A stretch of 64,000 nt of DNA from a virus. The position numbers were made by a program, and so were the translations under genes. The notes below the pieces were generated by a model. It saw only the letters and a list, made by a program, of their open reading frames with translations. It made no database searches and had not been told where the DNA came from. Of this stretch, positions 17,914 through 26,076 are shown one piece after another. The stretch covers positions 43,203 through 107,202 of the IMG/VR virus record IMGVR_UViG_3300042479_001216. One strand, given 5' to 3'. The number at the start of each line of letters is the position of its first letter. Within the stretch, counting starts at the first letter, position 1.

Positions 17914-18108
17914 TTAATTATTTAAACCATTTATTCCACCTAATGCAACTGCTGACATTTCAATAACTGTATCAGTCCCTCCTGTTGCATTTCTAACAAC
18001 TGCTTGTGGATGCGGTACTTGTGTTGTTCCGGTTAGAGGGTTTCCATTAAAAAACCCAAACATACCTCTGGTATATTCATAAAACGTGTTTGCACTAACT
18101 ACTGCCAT
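17914..18108 (-). CDS. Small hypothetical protein, 64 aa
   Basis: A 64-residue protein with no charged clusters. It reads like a small beta-rich structural piece (MFGFFNGNPLTGTTQVPHP, then TVIEMSAVALGG). A strong late-type motif lies just upstream (18121-18136). It is the first gene of this head block. Its function is unknown. Confidence 0.65.
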   Translation of the reverse strand: MAVVSANTFYEYTRGMFGFFNGNPLTGTTQVPHPQAVVRNATGGTDTVIEMSAVALGGINGLNN

Positions 18109-18120
18109 TTTTATTTTATT

Positions 18121-18136
18121 TATATATAAATATATC
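18121..18136 (-). promoter_or_regulatory. Late-type AT-rich promoter motif
   Basis: Minus-strand GATATATTTATATATA, 12 bases before the ATG at 18108. Probable start of the head-gene transcript that runs leftward. Confidence 0.5.
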
Positions 18137-18171
18137 TATTATGTCAAATATTAATATAGTAAAAATAAAAT

Positions 18172-18915
18172 TTAATAAATTTCATTTTCAATGGATAACT
18201 CTTTGGTTCTTTTCTTATATTGATAATTAAACACCTTATCTAATAGCCCACTTCGCCTTAAATACTTATAAACCAAATTTTCATTTGAAAATTCACCTCC
18301 CTTTTCCAATCCACCTTGCCTAAACTTCCTTAATTTATCTGTTAATTTTTTTATATTACTTTTTGCAACTTTTAATGAAGACTTATCTGCATCTATTAAT
18401 GTTTTTTTAACAACCCCAACCCAATGGTCAATTTTTAACTTTAATTTTGCTTTATTAACTGGTGGTTTTTCTTTTTTGGGGATAACAAGCCATTCACTAT
18501 TCATTAATGAATATTGTCCTTCACCTGAATGTTTCTCTTTTGAATCTTGTGGAAAAACCTCAACATCATAACCTTTTATGGTTAAATTATGTTTTTCGTT
18601 AAATATTAATTTTTTTGCTGAAAATAATTTTAAATATATTTCACCATCATCATCAAATTGATCCAAATCAATAACAATATGTAAATCAAAATCAGAATAT
18701 TCTGACCAATTATAATTGGATATTGAGCCAGTTAATATAATGTCCTCAATAAAGACTTCTTCATCCAGAAATTCAATAAATTCTTTTGCAATATCTAATA
18801 AACCCTTTTTAATTTCAGATTTAATTTTTGCTTTCTTTATATCATTTGGAGTTTCCCAGACCTTGGGATTCAATGTATCTTTAACAACAAAACTTTGAAT
18901 TATATTATCTTTCAT
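18172..18915 (-). CDS. Nucleotidyltransferase-fold protein
   Basis: A 247-residue protein with the DNA polymerase beta-type nucleotidyltransferase signature LTGSISNYNW...SDFDLHIVID: Gly63-Ser64, then Asp75 and Asp77 as metal ligands. The C-terminal half is helical and Lys-rich (KSNIKKLTDKLRKFRQ). Such proteins transfer nucleotides to RNA, protein or small molecules, and the substrate cannot be told. It overlaps the upstream KTSC gene by four bases. Confidence 0.8.
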   Translation of the reverse strand: MKDNIIQSFVVKDTLNPKVWETPNDIKKAKIKSEIKKGLLDIAKEFIEFLDEEVFIEDIILTGSISNYNWSEYSDFDLHIVIDLDQFDDDGEIYLKLFSAKKLIFNEKHNLTIKGYDVEVFPQDSKEKHSGEGQYSLMNSEWLVIPKKEKPPVNKAKLKLKIDHWVGVVKKTLIDADKSSLKVAKSNIKKLTDKLRKFRQGGLEKGGEFSNENLVYKYLRRSGLLDKVFNYQYKKRTKELSIENEIY

Positions 18916-19154
18916 TTTTTAACATATTTAAAACTTTTAGCAATATTTGTGCTAAAGAATTTACCTTGTGATTCTGATAATCTAAATTGAGTATATAATT
19001 TATGCGGAACATCATCATACTCATACATAATATCATTATTGAATGTAATCAATAACTTTTTTGTATTTAAGTCATATTCACTTTTCTTAATATTACTAGA
19101 TTTAATCTCATTAATGATTTTAGTTCCACTTATAATTTCTTTTGTAATTCCCAT
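18912..19154 (-). CDS. KTSC domain protein
   Basis: An 80-residue single-domain protein matching the KTSC family: the SSNIKKSEYD start, LLITFNNDIMYEYDDVPHKLY in the middle and SQGKFFSTNIAKSFKYVKK at the end. KTSC domains are small, common in phages and bacteria, and named after a conserved motif near a Lys-tRNA synthetase fusion; the biochemical role is not established. Translationally coupled with the nucleotidyltransferase downstream. Confidence 0.8.
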   Translation of the reverse strand: MGITKEIISGTKIINEIKSSNIKKSEYDLNTKKLLITFNNDIMYEYDDVPHKLYTQFRLSESQGKFFSTNIAKSFKYVKK

Positions 19155-19165
19155 AAATTGAATTT

Positions 19166-19180
19166 TATATATAAATATAC
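19166..19180 (-). promoter_or_regulatory. Late-type AT-rich promoter motif
   Basis: Minus-strand GTATATTTATATATA, 11 bases before the KTSC gene ATG. Confidence 0.45.
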
Positions 19181-19192
19181 CAAAAATAAAAA

Positions 19193-19219
19193 ACCCCCAG
19201 ACTAATTAAGAATGGGGGT
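19193..19219. terminator. Hairpin terminator, copy of 13988-14016
   Basis: ACCCCC pairs with GGGGGT around the loop AGACTAATTAAGAAT. Stem and loop are almost identical to the hairpin after the 14037 gene. Confidence 0.7.
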
Positions 19220-19246
19220 GGAATGGAAAAATACACTTAAATAATA

Positions 19247-19711
19247 TTAAGGTGTTGCTACAATAAATGAATATTGATATTTGAAAATAGATTCACATTT
19301 ATTGTTATAAACTTTAACATCCATAAAACCAAATTCAGGTGTTGTTGTCTTTATATTGAAAAGTAATCCCAAATTATTCCCAATTTTATTCTTATCCAGA
19401 ATAGTTATATTACTTTTGGTTGATGGATATAGTTTATACTCAACAGTATAATTACTATCAATTATGATATTTGTTAAGTTGGTGATATTACCCAATGAAT
19501 CATTATTAAAAAATTCAGTTGAAACATTATAAGATTTATTTGAGGCAATTGAAAACCAATCTTCATTTATGCTAGAATATTTTGTAATTGAATCAATTGT
19601 TAAAATAACAGCATTTATTTGCTTTGCTTTCACAACATCTTTTGTTTGCACAACTTCTTTTTCACAAGAAAAAATGGATATTAAACCCAAAAATAATATA
19701 AAATTTTTCAT
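19247..19711 (-). CDS. Putative lipoprotein
   Basis: A 154-residue protein with a signal sequence and lipobox: MKNFILFLGLISIFSC with Cys16, followed by EKEVVQ. It would be exported and lipid-anchored in the host envelope. The mature part is beta-rich with no domain I know. Phage lipoproteins often act in superinfection exclusion, but nothing in the sequence shows that here. Six bases separate its start from the stop of the cyclophilin gene upstream, so it is probably the last gene of the Hsp20 transcript. Confidence 0.75.
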   Translation of the reverse strand: MKNFILFLGLISIFSCEKEVVQTKDVVKAKQINAVILTIDSITKYSSINEDWFSIASNKSYNVSTEFFNNDSLGNITNLTNIIIDSNYTVEYKLYPSTKSNITILDKNKIGNNLGLLFNIKTTTPEFGFMDVKVYNNKCESIFKYQYSFIVATP

Positions 19712-19716
19712 CTTTG

Positions 19717-20148
19717 TTAAATTATTGAAATACTATTTATTAAATCACCTTGGCTAATTGAATCAATTACATCCAACCCATCAACAACTTTACCAAAGCA
19801 TGTATGATTTCCATCCAAATGAGCAACACCTTGCCTATTATGACATATGAAGAATTGTGATCCCCCAGTATCCCTACCAGCATGAGCCATACTCAATACA
19901 CCCCTATCGTGTTGTTGTTTATCAGCATTAACCTCACACTTAATATTATATCCTGGTCCACCATTTCCAACACCATTTGGGCAACCACCTTGTATCATAA
20001 AGTTGGGAATAACCCTATGGAAATTTAATCCATTATAAAATCCTTCATTGATTAATTTCTTAAAATTATCAACGGTAATTGGGGTTTCATTGTCATACAA
20101 TTCAGCAATCATCACCCCCTTTGCTGTTTCAATTTTTACTTTTGTCAT
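19717..20148 (-). CDS. Cyclophilin-type peptidyl-prolyl isomerase
   Basis: A 143-residue single-domain cyclophilin. It catalyses cis-trans isomerisation of Xaa-Pro bonds. Signatures: [14 protein letters not shown] with the catalytic Arg, [16 protein letters not shown], and [19 protein letters not shown]. It has no signal peptide, so it acts in the cytoplasm. Its ATG overlaps the Hsp20 stop by one base, so the two are coupled as a folding module. Confidence 0.93.
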   Translation of the reverse strand: MTKVKIETAKGVMIAELYDNETPITVDNFKKLINEGFYNGLNFHRVIPNFMIQGGCPNGVGNGGPGYNIKCEVNADKQQHDRGVLSMAHAGRDTGGSQFFICHNRQGVAHLDGNHTCFGKVVDGLDVIDSISQGDLINSISII

Positions 20149-20561
20149 TAGTTAATTGTTATTGTTTTTTTAGGTTTAGCAATATAATTTGGCAAGAATA
20201 ATGTTAAAATACCATTTGATACTGTTGCTTCAATATTTGATTCATTAAAGTTGCTATCAACTTTGTATTTGTGAAGTATTTTCTTAACTTCGCCTTTCTT
20301 ATTGACAACCCTTTCACCTTTAATTATGACTACCCTATCTTCTATAGATATTTCTAAGTTATCTTTGGTAAAACCTGGAACTTCAAAGGATATGTATGCA
20401 CCATCCTTAGTTAATTCAATATCATATTCACTATCATAGGCGCTATGTTTAATCCCATAATGACCATAAGTGGAATCTGATGCAAACGGTACTGAACTTG
20501 ATAAGCCAAATGGATTTGATAATCCAAATAATAGCTCTGCTAAATAATCTCTGTCTTTCAT
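20148..20561 (-). CDS. Small heat shock protein, Hsp20
   Basis: A 137-residue alpha-crystallin-type holdase that binds unfolded proteins. The crystallin domain spans about residues 45-130 ([38 protein letters not shown]). The C-terminus ends in ITIN, an I-x-I motif used in oligomer assembly. The flexible N-terminus is Phe/Ser-rich. First gene of the unit running leftward into cyclophilin, divergent from clpC, with palindromic repeats in the shared control region. Confidence 0.92.
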   Translation of the reverse strand: MKDRDYLAELLFGLSNPFGLSSSVPFASDSTYGHYGIKHSAYDSEYDIELTKDGAYISFEVPGFTKDNLEISIEDRVVIIKGERVVNKKGEVKKILHKYKVDSNFNESNIEATVSNGILTLFLPNYIAKPKKTITIN

Positions 20562-20603
20562 AATTTTAATTTTTATAAATGTTTATTTTTTTTATGATAA
20601 AGT

Positions 20604-20638
20604 CAAATATAATGCCAAATATATTTTTATATGACAAA
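20604..20638 (-). promoter_or_regulatory. Probable Hsp20 promoter
   Basis: On the minus strand TATATTTG (20611 to 20604) matches the -7 element. A TTTG at 20638-20635, with a slightly long 23-base spacer, may be the -33 element. It overlaps the outermost GACAA repeat. Confidence 0.45.
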
Positions 20639-20705
20639 ATGGCAGTTATATATATATCAATAAGACAATTTGTCATAATACAATGAAATTATAAGACAAT
20701 TTGTC
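20633..20705. promoter_or_regulatory. Three operator-like repeats, 31-bp period
   Basis: GACAATTTGTC, an inverted repeat GACAA-N-TTGTC, occurs exactly at 20664-20674 and 20695-20705. A degenerate copy, GACAAAATGGC, lies at 20633-20643. All three are spaced 31 bp apart, close to three helical turns, in the divergent Hsp20/clpC region. This looks like a cooperative repressor site. The sequence differs from CIRCE. Confidence 0.6.
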
Positions 20706-20732
20706 AAAACTATTTGATTAGTACAAAATTTG
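20700..20732 (+). promoter_or_regulatory. Probable clpC promoter
   Basis: TTTG at 20700-20703 lies inside the second palindrome. A 21-base spacer and AAAATTTG at 20725-20732 approximate TTTG/TAnnTTTG. The predicted leader is about 20 bases. Confidence 0.35.
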
Positions 20733-20759
20733 TAGCATATTTATAAAAAAACATAAGAT

Positions 20760-22760
20760 ATGAATGTTGACTATTTTGATGATGAAAAAACAACAAGAGG
20801 TAAGAAAAATACCTCAAGTTCAAAAACCCCAGTCTTAGACAATTTTAGTAGGGATTTATCCAAACTAGCTGAAATGGGGAAATTGGATGCGTCAATTGGT
20901 AGAGAGAAAGAGGTTAAGAGATTGGCTCAAATCTTATCAAGACGAAAAAAGAACAACCCATTAATCCTTGGTGAGGCTGGTTGTGGTAAAACTAACTTAA
21001 TTGAAGGCGTTGCTTTAATGATTTCAAAAGGTGAAGGTCCGCAAAATTTATTGAACAAAAGAATTGTTAATTTGGATTTAACATCTGTTGTTGCTGGAAC
21101 CAAATATAGGGGTCAGTTTGAAGAAAGAATGAAAGTTATTATTGATGAATTAACATCAAATCCAAATGTGGTTGTGTTTATTGATGAAATTCACACATTA
21201 ATTGGCTCTGGTAATTCTTCAAATTCTATGGATGGTGCAAATATATTCAAGCCAGCATTAGCATCTGGGGATATTCAATGCATTGGGGCAACCACATTTG
21301 ATGAATATAAAAAATCAATTGAGAAAGATGGGGCATTAGCAAGAAGATTTCAAAAAATCAAACTTGAACAACCCTCAATAGCAGAAACAATAACAATCAT
21401 TAAACAATCCATTGATAAATATGAATCATTTCATAAATCAATATATAGTGATGAGATAATTGAATTATGTGTTAGATTGGCTGATAGATATATCACAGAC
21501 AGAGCATTCCCAGATAAGGGATTTGATGTTATTGATGAAGTTGGTGCAAGGCAACAAGTTGAAGTTAAAATTCCAGAATCAATCAAAAAGTTAAAAGAAA
21601 AAATTTCTGAACTAAAACAAGAAAAAACAAGAGTTGTTATCAACCAAGAATATGAATTGGCTGCTGAAATTAGGGATAAGGAATTAAAATTATTAACCAA
21701 ACTTGATGCTGAAACAAAAAAGTTTGAAGAAGATAATATTAAAAACAAAAGAAAAATTGATGAAGAAGATGTTTATTCTGTTGTATCAATTATGACAAAC
21801 ATCCCAATTGAACAATTAAATCTTGATGAAAAGCAAAAACTTATCAATATTGATAAAAAGATTAAAGATAAAGTTATTGGGCAAGACCAAGCAGTTGATT
21901 CAATTGTTAAAGCAATTAAGAGAAATAGATTAAACATAAAAGACCCCAACCGACCAATTGGTAGTTTTATTTGTTTGGGATCCACAGGTGTTGGTAAGAC
22001 GCATCTTGCAAAACAACTTGCAAAACAATTGTTTGGGAATGAAAAATCACTAATTCGTGTTGATATGAGTGAATACCAAGAAAAGCATACCATATCAAGA
22101 TTAATTGGTTCACCTCCAGGATATGTTTCACATGATGAAGGTGGTCAATTAACTGAAAAAGTTAAAAACAATCCTTATTCTGTTATTTTATTTGATGAGA
22201 TAGAAAAAGCACATAAAGATGTATTCCATTTATTATTGCAAATTCTGGATGATGGTCATCTTACTGATGCTATGGGAAAAACAATTAATTTTAAAAATAC
22301 CATAATCATTTTAACATCAAACTTGGGTATTAAGAAATTCTCTGACTTTGGTACAGGTATTAGTTTCACTAGTTCAAAATATGGTAATGAAGAAGCAAAA
22401 AAATCTATGCTAATGGCTGAACTTAAAAAGTTTTTCTCACCAGAATTCTTAAATCGTATTGATGATACAGTTGTATTCAATACATTAAATGATGATAATG
22501 TTAAGAAAATCACAAGAATTGAACTTAACAAGTTGATTGATAGACTAAAAGAATCAAAATACAATTTCACTTATGATGATAGTGTTGTTGATTTAATATC
22601 AAAAATTGGGTTTGATGAAACTTATGGTGCAAGACCAATAAAACGAGCAATTCAAGATAAAATTGAAGATTTAATTTCTGATGAAGTATTAAATGATGTG
22701 GTTAAAGAAGGGGGTAAATACCAATTAACTGCAAAAGATGAAAATGTTATTCTAAACTAA
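20760..22760 (+). CDS. clpC: ClpC-type AAA+ unfoldase lacking the N-domain
   Basis: A 666-residue two-ring-domain Clp ATPase that unfolds proteins and feeds them to ClpP. It starts almost directly at the TPVLDNFSRDL linker, so the usual Clp N-domain of about 150 residues is absent. AAA1 has Walker A GEAGCGKT (71-78) and Walker B VVFIDEIHTL. The middle region carries a UVR-like motif (YELAAEIRDKEL), as in ClpC. AAA2 has GSTGVGKT and VILFDEIEKAH, with sensor 2 GARPIKRAI. A loop FGTGISF sits where ClpC proteins have the ClpP-docking VGF loop. A hairpin follows the stop. Confidence 0.93.
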   Translation: MNVDYFDDEKTTRGKKNTSSSKTPVLDNFSRDLSKLAEMGKLDASIGREKEVKRLAQILSRRKKNNPLILGEAGCGKTNLIEGVALMISKGEGPQNLLNKRIVNLDLTSVVAGTKYRGQFEERMKVIIDELTSNPNVVVFIDEIHTLIGSGNSSNSMDGANIFKPALASGDIQCIGATTFDEYKKSIEKDGALARRFQKIKLEQPSIAETITIIKQSIDKYESFHKSIYSDEIIELCVRLADRYITDRAFPDKGFDVIDEVGARQQVEVKIPESIKKLKEKISELKQEKTRVVINQEYELAAEIRDKELKLLTKLDAETKKFEEDNIKNKRKIDEEDVYSVVSIMTNIPIEQLNLDEKQKLINIDKKIKDKVIGQDQAVDSIVKAIKRNRLNIKDPNRPIGSFICLGSTGVGKTHLAKQLAKQLFGNEKSLIRVDMSEYQEKHTISRLIGSPPGYVSHDEGGQLTEKVKNNPYSVILFDEIEKAHKDVFHLLLQILDDGHLTDAMGKTINFKNTIIILTSNLGIKKFSDFGTGISFTSSKYGNEEAKKSMLMAELKKFFSPEFLNRIDDTVVFNTLNDDNVKKITRIELNKLIDRLKESKYNFTYDDSVVDLISKIGFDETYGARPIKRAIQDKIEDLISDEVLNDVVKEGGKYQLTAKDENVILN

Positions 22761-22764
22761 ACAA

Positions 22765-22789
22765 AAATGGGGGCTAACAACCCCCATTT
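22765..22789. terminator. Bidirectional hairpin terminator
   Basis: AAATGGGGG (22765-22773) pairs with CCCCCATTT (22781-22789). It ends both clpC and the convergent peptidase gene. Confidence 0.85.
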
Positions 22790-22793
22790 CTTT

Positions 22794-23591
22794 TTATCCT
22801 AATATTCTTAATGGTTTATATTTTTTGTAATATTTCTTGTATCCTAAACTTTCTATCATTTCTCTGCCCATTTTAATTCCTTTCTCCACATCTTCTAAAA
22901 CAACATATTCATCCTTTGTGTGGTAATCATAATATCCTATTGATATATTAACACAACTAAAATCAAATAATTTCTTTAAGGCAAATATATCGGTATATGG
23001 GTGTGATTGATATTGGGGGTTTGTGTTTTCTGTTAATACCTTATCTATCTTTGTGAAGAACTTGCTATCTCTGTCAAATAATCTAACTCCAGAAGATATT
23101 TCACTTACCATCCAATCAAAGGGGGCATCAAATTGAATTGCATAACCCACATCTAGGAAAAAATTTGCATCAGCGTTTAATGATCCCACGCAACCAATTT
23201 CTTCTGAAACAAAAAAGGCCGCTTTTATTACTGGTAATTCCTTTAATAAAGTAAGACAAGCAAATACTCCAGCCTTATCATCACCACCAATTCCTGTTGG
23301 GTTTCCTTTTACATCATAACCCTTATACGCCTCTTTTAAGACTCTTTTGGAGTTTGGTTTAAGTTCAGTTCTAACATCTATAAAAGTGTTGTTATGGACA
23401 GTATCTGTGTGTGCTACGACACAAGGATAATACTCTGCTTCACCTTTCACACAATAAATGTTTTTCATTTCATCTAATGTGTATTTGATATCGTTAGCAT
23501 CTAAATAACTGGTAATAAAATTAACCAATTTTGTTTCATCACCCGAATAGGAGGGGATTGATAATATTTCTTTTAAAAGTTCTTTGTCCAT
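22794..23591 (-). CDS. M20-family zinc peptidase (PepT-like)
   Basis: A 265-residue di-zinc aminopeptidase-like enzyme. Visible ligands and catalytic residues: VAHTDTV (His61, Asp63), GIGGDDKAG (Asp104 region), SEEIGCVG (Glu130/131), QFDAP (Asp155) and YHTKDEYV (His224). It is shorter than bacterial PepT because the dimerisation (lid) domain seems absent. The family removes residues from short peptides, so it could degrade the peptides released by a Clp protease; that link is inference from location next to clpC. Confidence 0.85.
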   Translation of the reverse strand: MDKELLKEILSIPSYSGDETKLVNFITSYLDANDIKYTLDEMKNIYCVKGEAEYYPCVVAHTDTVHNNTFIDVRTELKPNSKRVLKEAYKGYDVKGNPTGIGGDDKAGVFACLTLLKELPVIKAAFFVSEEIGCVGSLNADANFFLDVGYAIQFDAPFDWMVSEISSGVRLFDRDSKFFTKIDKVLTENTNPQYQSHPYTDIFALKKLFDFSCVNISIGYYDYHTKDEYVVLEDVEKGIKMGREMIESLGYKKYYKKYKPLRILG

Positions 23592-23615
23592 GTTTTTTTG
23601 TGTAAATATAGTAAA

Positions 23616-24095
23616 TTATCTATAATATTCTCTAATTATTTTCCCTTTAATATACCCAGGTTCAATCATTTTTCTTATTTCTTTATCTGAATATTTTAAT
23701 AATTCACTCTCAATTATAATCAAAATACTCCCAACTTTTAAACCTTTTGGTAGTGATGTTATGTATGTATATGCTAAATCCAATTCATCCCCAACTTCCA
23801 ATCCTTCTGGTAAACTTTCTATATATGAATTTCTTAAATCTAAATCACCCCCAACCTTCAAGCCTTCTGGTAAGGAGATTATTTCTGATTCATATAAACT
23901 TAAACCACCTTTAACTTCCAAACCTTTTGGTAGTGAGGTTATGTTTGAACTAGATAAATCCAAACTACCTTTAACAATCAAATCATCTTTTTCTGTTATT
24001 GGTATATTGTTTTTTAATTTCCACATAAGTGGTTTTCTTTTATTATGATTTTCTTCAAGAAAATCAAATATCTTTTTTAGTGTTTCTTTTTTCAT
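23616..24095 (-). CDS. LRR-family protein, 4 repeats (cluster gene 7)
   Basis: A 159-residue paralog and the last of seven consecutive LRR genes transcribed leftward. N-terminal block MKKETLKKIFDFLEEN...W...PITEKDDL, with one extra Asp. Four SLPxGL units follow, then KYSDKEIRKMIEPGYIKGKI. Its ATG overlaps the stop of the gene before it. Function unknown. Confidence 0.85.
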   Translation of the reverse strand: MKKETLKKIFDFLEENHNKRKPLMWKLKNNIPITEKDDLIVKGSLDLSSSNITSLPKGLEVKGGLSLYESEIISLPEGLKVGGDLDLRNSYIESLPEGLEVGDELDLAYTYITSLPKGLKVGSILIIIESELLKYSDKEIRKMIEPGYIKGKIIREYYR

Positions 24096-24646
24096 TATCT
24101 AACTATTTTTCCTTTTATATATCCATTTAATCCAATCATATCTTTTAAACTCTCATCTGAAAATTTTGCTAATGGGCTGTTTTTAATATATAAATTTTCA
24201 CCAACTTTTAATCCTTTTGGTAATGAGGTTAAACTTTTGCAATTTGTTAAATTCAAACCACCACGACCAACTTTCATTCCTTCTGGTAAGGATGTTAAAC
24301 TTTTGCAATTTGTTAAATTCAAACCACCAAGGAGTAGTCCTTCTGGTAAGGATTTTATAGTTGAACCTTTTAAATCCAAAGTCCCCCAAACAGACAATCC
24401 TTCTGGTAAGGATGTTAAACTTTTACAGTTTCTTAAATATAAATTACCCCTAACTTCCAATCCTTTTGGTAATGATGTTATATTTTTGCCTGATAAATCC
24501 AAAAATCCATCAAAAATAAACTTACCATCAACATTTAACTCTTCTTCTGTAAATGGTTCATTATGTAATAATTTCCATCTAATAGATGATTTCCCTTCCT
24601 TTTCTTTAAGAAAATCAAGTATGTTTTTTAGTGTTTCTTTTTCCAT
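24095..24646 (-). CDS. LRR-family protein, 5 repeats (cluster gene 6)
   Basis: A 183-residue paralog. It has an extra segment in the first repeat (DGKFIFDGFLDLSGKNIT). Three repeats carry the variant NCKSLTSLPEG instead of NSxITSLPEG, and these are nearly identical in DNA (24230-24430), which suggests local unit duplication. The C-terminus is KFSDESLKDMIGLNGYIKGKI, like the variant in the gene at 7208. Overlaps both neighbours by one base. Confidence 0.85.
   Translation of the reverse strand: MEKETLKNILDFLKEKEGKSSIRWKLLHNEPFTEEELNVDGKFIFDGFLDLSGKNITSLPKGLEVRGNLYLRNCKSLTSLPEGLSVWGTLDLKGSTIKSLPEGLLLGGLNLTNCKSLTSLPEGMKVGRGGLNLTNCKSLTSLPKGLKVGENLYIKNSPLAKFSDESLKDMIGLNGYIKGKIVR
24230..24430 (-). 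repeat. Duplicated LRR units (NCKSLTSLPEG)
   Basis: The 20-base string AAACTTTTGCAATTTGTTAA recurs with about 63-66 base spacing, and a third, weaker copy follows. These encode repeated NLTNCKSLTSLP units. Confidence 0.7.
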
Positions 24647-25170
24647 TACATGTCTGATTTAAGCCAATTCTCACCTTCTTCATCAAAAATTACATTACCT
24701 TTAATAAAACCAGGTTCAACCATTTTTTTTACAATATCCCTTAATTCATTACTATCATTATAATCTATATTATTAAGTAATTTACTATCATTCAAATATA
24801 AATCACCACCAACTTGTAAGCCTCTTGGTAATGATTTTATGTAAGTGGCTTCAATACTCAAATACCCCCCAACCTTCAAGTCCTTTGGTAATGATTTTAT
24901 AAAACTGTGATCCAAATATAAATTACCAGCAACTTCCAATCTTTCTGGTAATGATTCCATATCTGTTTCAGTTAAATTCAAATTCCCAGCAACTTTCAAT
25001 CCATCTGGTAATGATTTAATATCTGTGTCTGTTAAATCCAAATTACCTTCAATATTTAAATCTTTTTCTGTTAATGGTATATTATTTACCCATTTCCACA
25101 AAAATGGAGTTTGATGTCTTTCATTTTCTTCAAGAAAATTGAATATTTTTTTTAGTGTTTCTTTTTCCAT
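24646..25170 (-). CDS. LRR-family protein, 4 repeats (cluster gene 5, type A)
   Basis: A 174-residue paralog with four repeats. It shares an unusual C-terminus (NDSNELRDIVKKMVEPGFIK) with the first cluster gene at 26565-27068. The two are clearly sister genes even though four others lie between them. It ends with an acidic tail (FDEEGENWLKSDM). Function unknown. Confidence 0.85.
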   Translation of the reverse strand: MEKETLKKIFNFLEENERHQTPFLWKWVNNIPLTEKDLNIEGNLDLTDTDIKSLPDGLKVAGNLNLTETDMESLPERLEVAGNLYLDHSFIKSLPKDLKVGGYLSIEATYIKSLPRGLQVGGDLYLNDSKLLNNIDYNDSNELRDIVKKMVEPGFIKGNVIFDEEGENWLKSDM

Positions 25171-25173
25171 TAA

Positions 25174-25719
25174 CTAAAATTTAATTATTCTTCCTTTTAT
25201 ATATCCAGGTTTGACCATATTTCTTAATTCACCATCTGAGTATCCTGTTAATTTTGTACCATTCAACTCTATATAACCCTCAACTTTTAACCCTCTTGGT
25301 AATAATGTTATATTTGTAGCCCCTAAATCTAAATTGCCCCCAACCTTCAAGCCTTCTGGTAGTGAAGTTATATTTGCACAATCAAATAAAGATAAACTCC
25401 CCCCAACTTTTAATCCTTCTGGTAATGATTTTATAAGTGAATAACTTAAATCCAAATACCCACCAACTTCCAAGCCTTTTGGTAAAAATTGCATATCTGA
25501 GCCCATAAGGTCTAAACGACCAGAAACTTTTAATCCTTCTGGTAATGATTCTATATCCATGTAATCTATGCTACTAGGTCTCAAATCCAAATCACCATTA
25601 ACAATCAAATCATCTTCTGTTATTGGCTCATTATTTTTTAATTTCCACATAAATGGAATATTTCTATTATCTTTTGTTTTGATAAAATCAAATATCTTTT
25701 TTAATGTTTCTTTTTCCAT
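25174..25719 (-). CDS. LRR-family protein, 5 repeats (cluster gene 4, type B)
   Basis: A 181-residue paralog with five repeats. From LSYSLIKSLPEGLKVGG onward it is nearly identical to the gene at 26077-26547 (type B pair), with scattered substitutions. The N-terminal part differs by an inserted segment (LRPSSIDYMDIESLPEG). Three bases separate it from the next gene. Function unknown. Confidence 0.85.
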   Translation of the reverse strand: MEKETLKKIFDFIKTKDNRNIPFMWKLKNNEPITEDDLIVNGDLDLRPSSIDYMDIESLPEGLKVSGRLDLMGSDMQFLPKGLEVGGYLDLSYSLIKSLPEGLKVGGSLSLFDCANITSLPEGLKVGGNLDLGATNITLLPRGLKVEGYIELNGTKLTGYSDGELRNMVKPGYIKGRIIKF

Positions 25720-25722
25720 AAT

Positions 25723-26073
25723 TTACCAACTTCTATCTATTTTACCTTGAATATATCCAGGCGCAATCATTTTTATTATTTCATAATCTGAATATTTAGT
25801 TAATGGGCTGTTTTTAATATATAAATTTTCACCAACTTTTAATCCTTTTGGTAATGAGGTTATTTTTGTGTGAGATAAATCCAAATCATCTTTAATATTT
25901 AAATATTCTGGTAAGGATTTTATAGTTGAACCTTTTAAATCCAAATCACGATCAATAGTTAATTCCTTTTCTGTTAATGGTTCATTATTTATTAATTTCC
26001 AAGCAATTGGAATATTTCTATTCTCATTCTGTTTAAGAAAATCAAGTATTTTTTTTAGTGTTTCTTTTTCCAT
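25723..26073 (-). CDS. LRR-family protein, 2 repeats (shortest paralog)
   Basis: At 116 residues this is the smallest intact paralog. It keeps the N-terminal block (MEKETLKKILDFLKQN), two repeats and a full C-terminal block (KYSDYEIIKMIAPGYIQGKI). It shows that repeat number can fall to two with both conserved ends preserved, so the ends are probably the functional constant part. Confidence 0.82.
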   Translation of the reverse strand: MEKETLKKILDFLKQNENRNIPIAWKLINNEPLTEKELTIDRDLDLKGSTIKSLPEYLNIKDDLDLSHTKITSLPKGLKVGENLYIKNSPLTKYSDYEIIKMIAPGYIQGKIDRSW

Positions 26074-26076
26074 TAA

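Noticed and set aside
20633-20705. CIRCE element for HrcA control of the chaperone genes
   Set aside because: CIRCE is TTAGCACTC-N9-GAGTGCTAA. The palindromes here are GACAA-N-TTGTC and do not match.
23761-24662. Plus-strand frames of 95-141 codons opposite LRR genes
   Set aside because: They recur opposite many LRR paralogs (PSGKxVI patterns) because the LRR codons lack stops on the other strand. The real genes are on the minus strand with conserved starts and ends.
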